Origin: Paenibacillus herberti
Lineage (GTDB): Bacteria > Bacillota > Bacilli > Paenibacillales > Paenibacillaceae
NCBI RefSeq assembly: GCF_002233675.1
Contig: NZ_NMUQ01000001.1
Span: forward strand, 2,677,005 to 2,741,004
DNA: 64,000 nt
Direction: 5' to 3'
In this document: positions 40,587-51,400 of the stretch, one piece after another
Layout: every line of letters begins with the position of its first letter
Position numbering within the stretch: position 1 is the stretch's first letter
Notes under the pieces: model-generated
What the model saw: the letters and a program-made list of their open reading frames with translations, nothing else
What the model was told of the DNA's origin: nothing
The model's database searches: none
Translations under genes and position numbers: made by a program

Positions 40587-42353
40587 TTAGTTGTTCCTGA
40601 TAACCGATGAGCTTGCATCTACCGCCGCAGGCGAATTGTTTTTCGACGAAGAGTCAGTAGATCCTGCAGCTCCGATCAACCGATAAACACGGGATTCATA
40701 CGGCTTAAGCGTAAGCTCGCCGATCTGCTCCTCCGCATCTGTCAAATAGTTGGTCAAAAGCAGCTCAGATGTGCGTCCCGCCAATTCTTTTGGCAGTTGG
40801 GCGGAAGCTTCCAGCGAGCTCAGGTTACTAATGACTAGGATCTTTTCCTCACCGAGAGTTCTCGTGTAAGCGTAAATTTGGGTGTGATCATCCAAAATCA
40901 AATCATAGTCGCCGTAGATAGCAGCTTGATTTTCGGAACGCAGACGAATCAACCGTTTGTAATGGTTATAGATTGAATCTGGATCCTCTATCGACTGTTG
41001 AACATTGATATGAGTATAGTTCGGATTGAGCTTGAGCCACGGAGTTCCTGTCGTGAAACCAGCATTCTCCTCCGCATTCCATTGCATCGGTGTACGTGAG
41101 TTGTCACGACCCGTTTTCCAAATGATCCGCATAACGTCCTCATGGCTCGTCCCGTTTTGCGTCTCATATCGGTACAGATTCTTGATCGCTATGTCATTGT
41201 AGTCCTCGATGGACGGGAACTGTACATTGGTCATGCCGAGCTCCTGCCCTTGATAAATGAACGGCGTGCCCTGCATCAGGAAATACATCGTCGCGAGTGA
41301 TTTCGCCGATTCTTTCCAGTACAATCCGTCATCGCCCCAAGTGGAAACCGAGCGCGGCTGATCATGGTTTTCCAGGAACAAAGCATTCCAGCCTCGGCCC
41401 TCCAGCCCTTTTTGCCAGCGCGTCAAGGTCGACTTCAACGAATGAAGATCAAGTCCGCCTTCCGGACTTTTGTTCCACAAGCCAAGATGCTCGAATTGGA
41501 AAATCATGTTGAAAGCGCCCTTTTGCTCATCAACCCAAGCCTCGGAATCATCGACCGTTACGCCGTTCGCCTCGCCTACCGTGACTGCATCCGGGTATTT
41601 CTCAAGCGTCTCGCGCTTTAGCTCAGCAAGAAAATCATGAATTCCTTCCTGGTTCATATGCCCGTCAAAGCTCGGTACATACGTCAGGCCGTTTGGATTC
41701 GGCATGTCTGGGAAACCAGCTGTTTTTTTGATATGGGAGATTGCGTCCACACGGAAACCGTCGATGCCTTTATCCAGCCACCAGTTGACCATTCCATACA
41801 GATCTTGGCGAACGGCAGGGTTTTCCCAGTTCAAATCCGGCTGGCGACGGGAGAAAATATGCATGAAATATTGACCCGACTTATCGTCGAATTCCCATGC
41901 AGGACCGCCAAAAATGCTTTCCCAGTTGTTCGGCTCGCCGCCCGTCTCCGGGTTCGGATCTCGCCAAATGTAATAATCACGCTTCTCGCTTTCTTTGCCA
42001 GAGCGCGATTCAATGAACCATGGATGCTCATCCGACGTATGGTTGATGACGAGATCAAGAATCAGCTTCATACCACGGGCATGAACCTCTTCCAGCAGCA
42101 GATTGAAATCTTCCATCGTGCCGAACTCTTCCATAATATCCTGGTAGTCGGAGATGTCATAACCGTTATCGTCATTAGGAGATTTGAAAACCGGACAGAT
42201 CCAGATAAGTCCGATGCCTAGTCCCTTAAGATAGTCCAGCTTGGAGATAATACCGCGGATGTCGCCGATTCCGTCGCCATTGCTGTCCATAAAGGAGCGC
42301 GGATAAATTTGATACGCAGCTGATTCCTTCCACCAGCGAATCGTTTTATTCAT
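40587..42353 (-). CDS. malL: GH13 alpha-glucosidase / oligo-1,6-glucosidase
   Basis: 588 residues. GH13 regions: DLVINHTSDEHPWF, GFRVDAISHI with nucleophile Asp203, VGEANGV with acid/base Glu261, and LENHDQPR with Asp331. QIYPRSFMDSNGDGIGDIRG and DNGYDISDY are typical of the oligo-1,6-glucosidase/trehalose-6-phosphate hydrolase/alpha-glucosidase subfamily. Length a little above the usual 560 because of a Ser/Asn-rich tail. Cytoplasmic, hydrolyses alpha-glucosides. A LacI-type operator lies upstream. The exact substrate is not certain. Confidence 0.88.
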   Translation of the reverse strand: MNKTIRWWKESAAYQIYPRSFMDSNGDGIGDIRGIISKLDYLKGLGIGLIWICPVFKSPNDDNGYDISDYQDIMEEFGTMEDFNLLLEEVHARGMKLILDLVINHTSDEHPWFIESRSGKESEKRDYYIWRDPNPETGGEPNNWESIFGGPAWEFDDKSGQYFMHIFSRRQPDLNWENPAVRQDLYGMVNWWLDKGIDGFRVDAISHIKKTAGFPDMPNPNGLTYVPSFDGHMNQEGIHDFLAELKRETLEKYPDAVTVGEANGVTVDDSEAWVDEQKGAFNMIFQFEHLGLWNKSPEGGLDLHSLKSTLTRWQKGLEGRGWNALFLENHDQPRSVSTWGDDGLYWKESAKSLATMYFLMQGTPFIYQGQELGMTNVQFPSIEDYNDIAIKNLYRYETQNGTSHEDVMRIIWKTGRDNSRTPMQWNAEENAGFTTGTPWLKLNPNYTHINVQQSIEDPDSIYNHYKRLIRLRSENQAAIYGDYDLILDDHTQIYAYTRTLGEEKILVISNLSSLEASAQLPKELAGRTSELLLTNYLTDAEEQIGELTLKPYESRVYRLIGAAGSTDSSSKNNSPAAVDASSSVIRNN

Positions 42354-42424
42354 TGTTTACCATCCTTTGTTTTAGCTTGTCTGGCTCGGAAGGGAAAATG
42401 CCATCCGCCTTCAGCTCGCCGAGG

Positions 42425-42444
42425 TTGTACAAACGTTTGCACAA
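42425..42444. promoter_or_regulatory. LacI-family operator upstream of the alpha-glucosidase
   Basis: TTGTACAAACGTTTGCACAA is a near-perfect palindrome centred on CG, as bound by MalR/CcpA-type LacI regulators. A -10-like TATGAT lies about 13 bases upstream on the minus strand. Confidence 0.75.
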
Positions 42445-42558
42445 TTCTTGTCCATCATAGCATATTCCACAGTTTGTAGCATGTGATTTTTAGGGGTCTA
42501 GTAAGATTTAGTATGTTCCAAATTGCTAGAGTTTAATCGATCCAATGTCCAGAAAATC

Positions 42559-42591
42559 AAAAAAAGGACACTCCTGGGAGTATCCTTTTTT
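42559..42591. terminator. Bidirectional terminator after the SLH protein gene
   Basis: AAAAAAGGACACTCC TG GGAGTATCCTTTTTT; stem with one mismatch, T runs on both strands. Confidence 0.85.
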
Positions 42592-42604
42592 CGACTGACT
42601 TAAA

Positions 42605-44056
42605 TTATGGCATTTCGGGCAGCGGTCCTCCTGGAGGACCACCAGGTACTGGAGGATTGCCAGGTCCCGGAGGAAAAACCGGTCCCGGAGGGGTGTTCGG
42701 GTCGATTGGTTCTACCCACTCAATCAAATCATCTGCGATCTGCCCATACTCATCCTCTATCCCGGATACCGATAGTTGAAGAATGGCACCTGGACTTAAT
42801 TCGTCATAAGCGGAGCCAATATCAAGCTTTACTTGGTTCGATGAAAGAAACTTAGCTCTTACGATCTCTATGTTCTGCCCGGACCCGTTCTTAACGGTTA
42901 AAGTATAGTTTACTTCGTCCTCAGCATTATCTAAAACTTCATTATTGAATGTGACAACTAAGCCATTGGTCGTGTCATAAGTCAAACTTGTAACTGTTAG
43001 TTCAGCATAGACTGTATAGGTTACCGTCATAATCTCGCTTGGATTCATGCCTTCCATAAGCGCAATCGCCTTAACTGTAACATTCTCGTCTATGCCAATT
43101 GGATGAGCGTACAATGTGCTTAATTCCGTTGGATCGCTTCCATCAAGTGTATAGTAGACCGATGCACCGACAGTGCCCGTGCTGATGGAGATTGGTGTTC
43201 CCGAAAGGATGTAGCCGCCTGAAGGATTCGCAACCGGCTTGCCGACAACCGGCGTTGCCGTTGGTGCCGGTGTTGCTGTTGGTGCCGGCGTTGCTGTTGG
43301 CGCTGGCGTTGCCGTTGGCTCCGGTGTTGCCGTTGGTGTCGGCGTTGCCGTTGGTGTCGGCGTTGCTGTTGGGGCCGGCGTTGCCGTTGGTGTCGGCGTT
43401 GCCCGGGAAATCTGATCTTCAAAAGTTTGCTTCGCTTCATAAGCTCCTACTACGAGCAGATCACGAGTAGCATTGCGTTGGCCGCCGAATTTCCCGTTGC
43501 TGTCATTGTTCAGAAGTTTTAAATGAAGCGCAAGCCCAACATAACCCTTCGCCCAGTCAGAAACGGTTGAATCGTTAACTCCGCTAGTCTTTGCAGCTTC
43601 TTCCTTTTGCCCCAATCCTTTAATGAAAAAGGCAGCCAGCTGTTCCTTCGACACTTTTCCTGATGGAGCAAATGAACCTCCGCCAACGCCATCTGTAATT
43701 CCAGCCGCTTTAATCGCCTCGATGTAAGGCAGCGCATATCCATTTGCTGCATCATCGCTTTTTACATCCTTGAAGCTGGATGTTTTAAGCGACTGATCTA
43801 CATTCAGCTGGAAAATAAGCGCCGCTACTTTGGCAAATTGAGCACGATTCATTTCCTCTTTCAGACCGAACTGCGATTCGCCTACCCCGTTGAAAACACC
43901 CGCCTGTATAAGAGCGTCAAACTTGGCCTTTGTAGCCGCATCCAGATCCTTTAAATCTTTGAATGAGTCGGCAGTCTTCGCAGCATATACCGCCGAACTG
44001 CCGGACAAAATCAAGACTGAAGCAAGACACCCGACTAACCATCTCTTAAGAGACAA
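42605..44056 (-). CDS. SLH-domain surface protein with PT-repeat linker
   Basis: About 483 residues from TTG 44056 (GGGGG seven bases upstream); ATG 44098 would add 14. Signal peptide KRWLVGCLASVLILSGSSAVYAA. Three SLH-type repeats (about 45-200: FKDL..., FKDVKSDDAANGYALPYIEAI, VSDWAKGYVGLAL) bind cell-wall polymer. Then a Thr/Pro/Ala linker (about 220-270), a chitobiase-like FN3 domain (YYTLDGSDPTELSTLY) and an Ig-like domain, and a Pro/Gly-rich tail. Structural or adhesive surface role; downstream of the B12 operon but separately terminated. Confidence 0.85.
   Translation of the reverse strand: MSLKRWLVGCLASVLILSGSSAVYAAKTADSFKDLKDLDAATKAKFDALIQAGVFNGVGESQFGLKEEMNRAQFAKVAALIFQLNVDQSLKTSSFKDVKSDDAANGYALPYIEAIKAAGITDGVGGGSFAPSGKVSKEQLAAFFIKGLGQKEEAAKTSGVNDSTVSDWAKGYVGLALHLKLLNNDSNGKFGGQRNATRDLLVVGAYEAKQTFEDQISRATPTPTATPAPTATPTPTATPTPTATPEPTATPAPTATPAPTATPAPTATPVVGKPVANPSGGYILSGTPISISTGTVGASVYYTLDGSDPTELSTLYAHPIGIDENVTVKAIALMEGMNPSEIMTVTYTVYAELTVTSLTYDTTNGLVVTFNNEVLDNAEDEVNYTLTVKNGSGQNIEIVRAKFLSSNQVKLDIGSAYDELSPGAILQLSVSGIEDEYGQIADDLIEWVEPIDPNTPPGPVFPPGPGNPPVPGGPPGGPLPEMP
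43249..43404 (-). repeat. In-frame 18-base tandem repeat coding TPxPTA
   Basis: About nine copies of a unit coding for TP(T/A/E)PTA. Likely length-variable linker between wall-anchoring and outer domains. Confidence 0.8.
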
Positions 44057-44160
44057 TTCACTTCCCCCGTTCTGTGTATTGGTAAATTTATCATACACAG
44101 ATTACATCGGTATAACTGCACAGCAATGAAGAGTTTTTTCAAAAAATAATTGTTTTCAAT

Positions 44161-44889
44161 TCACGACTCGATCATCCCATACTTCAACTTGATTCGATCC
44201 AGCTTCTCAAGCATCGGCCGCGAGAGAATGAACAGGAAACATACCGTTGCGGCTGCATGAACCAAATCAAACCCTATTCCTGAAGCATAAGCGGCGAGCA
44301 GAATCTCTTTGTTTATAGTGGGAGTAATCATAAGAACCGAGCTAGTGTTCATGATACCACCATAGATCAAGACTGTAGCCGCACCGCCAAATAAACAAAG
44401 GGATAACTTCGTCCGTTTAAGCCACCCTTTTTGGAATAGAAGACCTGACAGAAACCCAATAATGCCAAACCCAAACATCTGCCACGGCGTCCATGGTCCT
44501 TGTCCAAAAAAGAAGTTGGATATAAAACCAGCGGCTGCTCCTACCAAAAATCCCGCTTCCGCTCCCAGGCTTACCCCTGAAATAATCACAATTGCAATGA
44601 CCGGTTTAAACTGCGGCAGCATGAAAAAGGCCGATCTTCCTGCTACGGTAATTGCCGTCATTACGGCGATGACAACAAGCTCTCTCGCCTGAGGTTTTCG
44701 TTTCTCGAATACGAGTGCAAATGGGATGAATGTGTACAACATAATAAGCAGACTTATGAAGTAGTACTTGCGGCTTTCCCATAAAAACACGCCCATTAAA
44801 ATGGTAACTGGAATCACAACTAGAATCAGTATAGCTGCAGCTAAAGTGCGTTTGCTGAGCCGACGGTTGCTCAAAGACTGGTTTGACAT
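44161..44889 (-). CDS. ECF transporter S component, probably for cobalamin
   Basis: About 242 residues from ATG 44889 (overlaps the ATPase end by 19 bases). Six hydrophobic segments; the phrase FFGQGPWTPWQMFGFGIIGFLSGLLF is shared by ECF S proteins of the cobalamin-linked type (seen with DUF4430 neighbours), and AAAGFISNFF precedes it. It would bind substrate in the membrane and dock on the T-A-A' module made by adjacent genes. B12 specificity is inferred from the riboswitch and the transcobalamin-like partner. Confidence 0.8.
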   Translation of the reverse strand: MSNQSLSNRRLSKRTLAAAILILVVIPVTILMGVFLWESRKYYFISLLIMLYTFIPFALVFEKRKPQARELVVIAVMTAITVAGRSAFFMLPQFKPVIAIVIISGVSLGAEAGFLVGAAAGFISNFFFGQGPWTPWQMFGFGIIGFLSGLLFQKGWLKRTKLSLCLFGGAATVLIYGGIMNTSSVLMITPTINKEILLAAYASGIGFDLVHAAATVCFLFILSRPMLEKLDRIKLKYGMIES

Positions 44890-46562
44890 CGCTCGATCAC
44901 GCTTTCCACGGTTACCGCATCCCGCCATAAATGGCGTGCCATGCGATTAGCCGACGTTGTATAAAAATTGTTTCCTGCAAAAAAAGCAGTCGCCGTGTTC
45001 GTAGAGACGATGCCGCCATCAAAAAACATGGAGCACTCTTCTCCGTACTTGGCACAGAATTCAATATCATGGGAAACCATAATAATAGTGACTCCTTCCG
45101 CATTCAATTTTTTCAGGAAAAGGCCTAGCTTTTCTTTGAAAAAACTGTCCAACCCTTTGGTTGGCTCATCCAGGATCAGAATTGTAGGCTCAAGCAGAAG
45201 CACCTTGGCAAGCGCAGCCCGCTGCTGCTCTCCCCCGCTCAAGTCATAAGGATGCATCGAGAGCAGCGGTTCCAATTCCGCAAAAGCTGAAACAGCGTCC
45301 ATTCTCACTTTTTTCTGCTCCATCGTTTCCTCTGAGTCCGACAGCATCTCGTATAAATCAAGCTCAACCGTCTTTTTCACAAATAAGGATTGGGGATTTT
45401 GCGGCAGCACCCCCAGGAAATTGTGGAACAAATCACGTACTTTCATAGAGGCCGGTTGTTTCCCTTCCAGCAGCACTTTTCCGCGGTAAGGACGGACAAT
45501 TCCGCTTAGTAGAGAGAGCGCGGTTGATTTGCCAGTGCCGTTTCCCCCAACTAAACAGTAAAACTGCCCTTTTTGCACTTTAAATGACAGATCCTTAATG
45601 ATGTCAGGACCATTTTTTTCGTATTTAAACCAGACGTCCTTGAACTCGGCAGCGACGGGCTGCTGGAGCTTTACAGCGGGTCCATCCTTCTGATCGTGTA
45701 ATCCTGATGTCTCCGCTGAATAGCGGAACTTGCCCTGCAGCCATTGCCTGCCCTCTTTCACGGTAAGCGGAAGCGGCGTATGCATCATTGTTTCGGTCTC
45801 TATCGCTGTATAGATCTGCATTGGTGCAGGCATCGAGAGGTACATGGGATGTCCCATCGCATGCAGCTTTTTCCCGACATTCCGAGGTGCATCATCAGCA
45901 ATCAAACATCCATCATCCAGAACGATGAGCCGATCGGTGAGTGGCAGCACCTCTTCAAGACGATGCTCCGTCATAATGACCGTTACTCCCAGCTCCCGGT
46001 TGATTTTGCTTACCGTCTCCAAAAATTCCATCGCTGCGATCGGGTCCAACTGGGACGTTGGTTCATCGAGAATCAAAAGGGACGGATGCATCGCCATCAC
46101 AGAGGCCAGATTAAGCAATTGCTTTTGTCCTCCGGACAGCTCCGACACCGGTTTATGGAACCAAGTTTGGATACCGAAAAAGCTAGCCATCTCCGCCACA
46201 CGAAGCCGAATCGTTTGCCCATCAAGGCCCAGGCTCTCCAATCCAAAAGCTAGTTCATGCCATACTTTATCGGTTACGATCCCATTGTCCGGATTTTGCA
46301 ACACAAATCCAATTTCCGATGCTTGGGTTCTATGATCTATCTCGCTTAACGGGGCTTCCTTGTAATGAATCGTACCGCTGCTTACCCCATGAGGCGCCAG
46401 AATCGGCTTTAATTGCTTGAGAAGAGTACTTTTACCACAGCCCGATTTGCCAATAATCGTAATGAATTCACCGCTTGATACCGTAAGATCAATCTGCGAT
46501 AGCGCCTTTTTTTGTTGGCCCGGAAAGGAAAAGCTCAAATCTTCGATACGATATACTTCCAT
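44871..46562 (-). CDS. ECF transporter ATPase, fused A and A' domains
   Basis: 563 residues with two ABC ATPase domains. Domain 1: GKSGCGKSTLL, LSGGQKQLLNLASVM, LLILDEPTSQLD. Domain 2: GGNGTGKSTALSLL, LSGGEQQRAALAKVL, ILILDEPTKGLD. Most ECF systems encode A and A' separately; here they are one chain. Powers the S/T complex. Overlaps T gene by 28 bases and S gene by 19. Confidence 0.92.
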   Translation of the reverse strand: MEVYRIEDLSFSFPGQQKKALSQIDLTVSSGEFITIIGKSGCGKSTLLKQLKPILAPHGVSSGTIHYKEAPLSEIDHRTQASEIGFVLQNPDNGIVTDKVWHELAFGLESLGLDGQTIRLRVAEMASFFGIQTWFHKPVSELSGGQKQLLNLASVMAMHPSLLILDEPTSQLDPIAAMEFLETVSKINRELGVTVIMTEHRLEEVLPLTDRLIVLDDGCLIADDAPRNVGKKLHAMGHPMYLSMPAPMQIYTAIETETMMHTPLPLTVKEGRQWLQGKFRYSAETSGLHDQKDGPAVKLQQPVAAEFKDVWFKYEKNGPDIIKDLSFKVQKGQFYCLVGGNGTGKSTALSLLSGIVRPYRGKVLLEGKQPASMKVRDLFHNFLGVLPQNPQSLFVKKTVELDLYEMLSDSEETMEQKKVRMDAVSAFAELEPLLSMHPYDLSGGEQQRAALAKVLLLEPTILILDEPTKGLDSFFKEKLGLFLKKLNAEGVTIIMVSHDIEFCAKYGEECSMFFDGGIVSTNTATAFFAGNNFYTTSANRMARHLWRDAVTVESVIERCQTSL

Positions 46563-47428
46563 TTAACTTCCTCCACAATTTGGAACATAACGGGCAGCGT
46601 ACAAAAAATGAAATACGCCCCATAAACAACGAAGCTGAACAGCGAATACTCCTTCATGACAACGGAAGGAAAATACCGAATCGTATTTTCCTCTAATGCG
46701 GCTCCGGTAAGCACAATTGCAACAAGTCCTATCATGATGGACAGCGTTAGCTGATCTCGGCGTTCAAAACGATAAATGGAAAAGCTCGTTCGTTTCGGTA
46801 GGCCGTAGCCCCTTGCCTTCATGGAATCGGCCGTTTCAATTGCATTTTCCATCGCCCATGTCGTCAAAATGGATAAAATCCGCAGTCCGTTGCGCGCTCG
46901 CTCGATGAGATTGCCCTGCGATAAATCTCTTCCTATAGATCGTTGAGCTTGCGATATGACGCTTAATTGATGCCTATACCTCGGTACAAAACGAAGCGTC
47001 ATGGCGAGAATTAACGAAATTGCCGGCATTATTTTCCCGAACAAATACATCAACTTATCCGACGTTATCACCTTGTTGAAACAGGAGAACCAGACGATTA
47101 CGGTCACGTACATACAGGCTGCGGCAATTCCGTATAAAATAGACTCCCTGGTGAAGGGGTTTCCATTAGGAAGATAAAATAGGATCGTTACCCCGGCATG
47201 ATTGAAAATCGGATTAAAAGCAGCCATCACGAGCAATAGCGGCAGCATATAGAGCAAATTGAATTTCACCGCTTTGCGGCCATTCAATAGGATTGAATAA
47301 CCAATGGCACCTGCAAGCGAGATCGCTTGGAAGAGCGGGTGCATGAACGCCATGCTGAACACCAGAACAAACGTAAAATAAACAAAATTAACGATGGGAT
47401 GGAAGGTGGTGAATGCGTTTCGTCTCAA
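46535..47428 (-). CDS. ECF transporter T (transmembrane coupling) component
   Basis: 297 residues from TTG 47428, which overlaps the upstream stop (GTTGAG). Several membrane helices (FVYFTFVLVFSMAF, LLYMLPLLLVMAAF, MPAISLILAMTLRFVPRY) and the coupling-helix motif ADSMKARGYGLPKR (Ala-Arg-Gly) that touches the ATPases. Standard EcfT. Confidence 0.9.
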   Translation of the reverse strand: MRRNAFTTFHPIVNFVYFTFVLVFSMAFMHPLFQAISLAGAIGYSILLNGRKAVKFNLLYMLPLLLVMAAFNPIFNHAGVTILFYLPNGNPFTRESILYGIAAACMYVTVIVWFSCFNKVITSDKLMYLFGKIMPAISLILAMTLRFVPRYRHQLSVISQAQRSIGRDLSQGNLIERARNGLRILSILTTWAMENAIETADSMKARGYGLPKRTSFSIYRFERRDQLTLSIMIGLVAIVLTGAALEENTIRYFPSVVMKEYSLFSFVVYGAYFIFCTLPVMFQIVEEVKWKYIVSKI

Positions 47429-48405
47429 CGTTTCCCCTCCGGTGCCGCCACTTGCTTAGCTCCGACATCCCGTCCTAAATCTAAGGTGTAAATCCATTCT
47501 ATCGTATCCCCATCCTTAAGTTTATAACTGCTGGAGCCGTAATTCGGGAATACTCCGTTTACTTTATACATCCACCCACTAAGCTCTCCGCCATCGAACT
47601 CATATATATTATTAATGCCTTCAATATAATTGCTGCCATAGATCGATGATTTCGAAAATTCAAGATGAATTTTCTTTTTTTTCATTTCGCGGAGAAGAAC
47701 ATCAAAGACGCTCTCTCCTTTCTCAAAGATTACTTTTTGTTTGGAATAAATGACTCCATCCTTCGGCAGCAGTTCAAGCTTATCTTCATCAAATTGATCC
47801 TTGTTTGCGAGAATCGTATCGGCCTTTACCGACAAGGTTGCCGAATTGGATTGCTTCTCCTTTGATCCTGATGAAGGTTTTCCGGTAGGTTTAGAAGTTA
47901 CCGGCGCTGTTGGCTTTGGCTTGCCCGTGTTTTTACTTCCGCCTTGCTGCTTCGCCGGGCTGGTCGTCGGCTTTGGCTTGGCAGACGGAGCTTTCTCGAT
48001 TACGGACCCGTTTGGTTCCGCTGTCGCCCCTGGAGCTGGCGTCGGTAAAGGAGTTGAACTTTCCTTCACCGCATTCGTCGGCTCTGTCTCCTTTTGCGGG
48101 CTCGGAAGTGGCGATTGCTGTGAATTCGGTGCACTAGGACTGCTCGTTGCGGATGGAGGAACCGTACTTGGCCCAACTGATGGCTGATTAGATGACGCTG
48201 GGTTCTGCCCCGTTTCATTGGCAGACGAAGAGCTTGAGGGCTCTTCCGCAGATGTTGCAGAAGCCCCCTCTTGCATGGCTAATTGTCCCGATTTTCCGCC
48301 GTCTCCGCTTCCGTCTAAGAGGAACGCAGCTGCCAATATGGCGATAATTCCAAGAAATACGATCCATTTTTTTGCGGACAGCTTTTTCATATGTTTATGA
48401 TTCAT
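47425..48405 (-). CDS. Membrane-anchored DUF4430 protein (transcobalamin-like beta domain)
   Basis: 326 residues. N-terminal membrane helix (WIVFLGIIAILAAAFLL), a 170-residue Ser/Pro/Thr-rich spacer, then a DUF4430 domain (about 210-315): VFDVLLREMKKKKIHLEF, YIEGINNIYEFDGGELSGWMYKVNG, YKLKDGDTIEWIYTLDLGRDVG. DUF4430 is the fold of the C-terminal beta domain of intrinsic factor/transcobalamin. The long spacer would lift it off the membrane, between the surface protein and the ECF transporter. Overlaps the upstream gene by 11 bases. Confidence 0.85.
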   Translation of the reverse strand: MNHKHMKKLSAKKWIVFLGIIAILAAAFLLDGSGDGGKSGQLAMQEGASATSAEEPSSSSSANETGQNPASSNQPSVGPSTVPPSATSSPSAPNSQQSPLPSPQKETEPTNAVKESSTPLPTPAPGATAEPNGSVIEKAPSAKPKPTTSPAKQQGGSKNTGKPKPTAPVTSKPTGKPSSGSKEKQSNSATLSVKADTILANKDQFDEDKLELLPKDGVIYSKQKVIFEKGESVFDVLLREMKKKKIHLEFSKSSIYGSNYIEGINNIYEFDGGELSGWMYKVNGVFPNYGSSSYKLKDGDTIEWIYTLDLGRDVGAKQVAAPEGKR

Positions 48406-51400
48406 TGTCGCTCAAATCATAGAGACGTGTTTGCCCATTCAGTAACCGGTTGTAGGCAACCATCGCATACATTGCTTGATCAGTAGCCATTGCATCCACC
48501 TTATTGACGCCTCCTATGTGATAAAATCCTCCATCAGACGCTGCAAAACCCAGAAGAGCCCCGATGGGGGAATTGCCGTTTTTGATAAATCTGTGATCGG
48601 TTTGCGGGTTAATTCCGATACTTGTCAGCGCGACTATAACCTGTGCGGCGCTCTCTGAATTAACGGTTTTGTTGCTGGCAAAACCTCCGTCCGCTCGTTG
48701 AACGGAAGACAACCAGGTAACAGCCTTGTCAACTGCCCCTTGAACCTTATTGTTCAAATGGTAGTACGGCGCTAAGCTTTGAATCGCCATTGCCGTTACA
48801 TCTGGATCCGCCTCTTTTTGAAGCTCTCCGAGTACCCAGCCTCCACCTTCAAGCTGCCGCTTCAAGATAAAGTCCACTAGCAGATCCCTTGTTGTGCGAG
48901 TCTTAACTTCTACGGTAGAAGGAATGTCATACTGCTTGCTGTCGAGTGCGATAAGCGCAAAGATCGGTCCATTAATGCCTTGTTTGATTATAGCGTCGAA
49001 ATCCGCCAGTTTATCAAGTAAATTGTAACCGGCAATGTTTTCTGTACTTTTTCCAATCGACGCAAGAGCCAATATCGCACGGCTGTACTCCGTATACTTG
49101 TTACTGTGGAGAACACCTGATTTTTCTTTTAATTCCTTTTCCAGATTAGCATAGTACTTCGCAAAGTAGGAGTCCGGAATTTCAATACCGGAACGCGCCA
49201 GACCTAGTACCGTCCATTCTCCTCCAAGCGTAGAGACGTCAGGATTAGGGACGGATTTTTGTAAAAAGGCTGCGGTTAAAGCAATTTGCTGAGCAATCTG
49301 CTCTTTGTTATTCGGTTTTGCAGAATCATCCGGGGCAGATTTTTTATAATCAAACGCCCGCATGACCACAACCGCCGCCATTTCCCGCGTAACGCTACCG
49401 GATGGCTTAAATTCATTGCCTTGTCCGATCATCAATTGAAGCGATACGCTCGCTTGAACGGCGGTTTTGGCCCACGGGGATACCCGATTCAAATCCTTAA
49501 TTGCAGACGTTGACGAGGATGACTGAACGTCTAACGCCCGAATCATCATGACTGCCATTTGCTCTCGCGAGATCGTATCATGCGGCTTGAATTGAGATTG
49601 ATAGCCGGTAATAAACCCAGCCCTATGAGCGGCCCCAACATAAGGAGCGAACCATGCCTCCTGAGGCACATCCTTGAATGAACTAGACTCTCCAATGGCT
49701 GCTTTTAAGCCAAGCATAGAAACCATCAGCCGGGTGAATTCAGCTCTTGTAATATTGGTTTTTGGAGTCAGCTTGCCGCCGCTTCCTTGAACAAACTCGT
49801 TTTGTATCGCTGCTTTCATAGATTCCAAGGCCCATGCCGAAATCTGATCTGCATCCGAATAGGACTGACCCAGATCAATGCTCGTGCTCGAATCTTCCTC
49901 GTTTTTACTGCGGGTCGTATAGGTCACGAATGTAGTAAAATGGTTTGTCTTTATTACAAGATCACTGCCAGAGACATAGGCATAAGTGATTTTTTCGCCC
50001 TCTCCTTTAGTCGCCTGTAATCCTTGATCATCAGACTCGTAAAGCTTGATCGGCGAGAACTTGTCACCTTCTATAAAGCCTGCAAGCTGACCCTTGCCGC
50101 CCTTTATTTTGAGCGTCAACAGTTTATCGAATAAGAAAGGCTTATCCACTGACCCCATAATAAACGCATGACTAACTTTTTCCATCTCTTCATTATCTGC
50201 AAGGCCGTTCTGGACGAGTCCGCTCAGCCTTGAATCCTGAACATCCATCCCGGTGAACAGCTCCATGCTGTTGTCACCAGCTTTAAGCTTTGTTCCTTTG
50301 TCGATTTCGAAAGTGAAATCCCCTTTATTAGCGGTAAGTTTGGGAAGACCCTCTTTGGCATTCTCCACGTCAAGAATGATCTTGCGGGTCTCTTCGGGGA
50401 TGTTGAGCGTAAACTGCTCTGTATCCCTCTGTTGCTTGGAAAGGTGCAGAACATAATCCTGCTGCAAATTTCGCGGCACATCTACTACCGTTTGTTTCAG
50501 AGCTGGAACTGCTCCAGGCGGTGTTGCTGGTACAGGTGCAGCGCCGCCAGGTACCTGCCCAAAATCAGCACCAAGATTCAATGTGTAACGCCACGCTACA
50601 CGATCATTTGGCTTAAGAACATATTCGCCCGCACTGTACTCTGGGAAAACGCCGTTGACCGAGTACATCCATCCACTTTCCGATCCACGGTCAAATTCGC
50701 TTAATCCATCGATCTCTTGTATATAGAGAGAACTTCCCGAACCAATGTAACGAATCTTACCCGGCAGCTCCCGCTCCAATATCGAAAACGCCGTATCGCC
50801 CGCTTGCAGCACCGCTTGCTTGGAACCCAAAATCATTCCTTTTTGACTGTCACCCGTGACAGAAATGGTTGCATAATTCCCTGTCGGGACTTCGACAGGA
50901 GGAGCTGTCGGTGGCTCCGGCTGTCCTCCTCCATTGTTAGGAGGTACAGATGGTGAAGGTTCTGGCTCGCCTCCTCCATTTCCAGGAGGTGCAGACGGTG
51001 ACGGTGACGGTTCGCCTCCTCCATTGCCAGGAGGTGCAGTCGGCGATGGCGATGGCTCACCCGGAGTTACTATCGGCGCTTCTTTTATAGTTAGTGACTT
51101 CCTCGCACGCACCAAACGAGGCGCTGTATCCCCTTTATAACCTGATACTTCAATCGTGTAATTGCCGATCGCGTCTATACCGCTGCTGAAAACAGCTTCT
51201 CCACCAGCATAGGTGTCCAGCGTAACGCTGCCGATTTTCACCTGCACGCCAGCAGCTGGAACAACGACTCCCTCTGGTCCATTGCCAGACTTAGATGCCT
51301 TTTGAACCCATACCTTAAAAGGCTCGCCCACTGCCGGCTCGGCTGGCATTACTTGAATTGAATGCGCGAGCTGAGTATCATCACCGGAATAGTAAATAAC

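Noticed and set aside
43120-43470. Repeat-rich open frames rich in Gln/Arg or Leu/Pro
   Set aside because: Other-frame readings of the TPxPTA-coding tandem repeat, which fall naturally from the 18-base unit.
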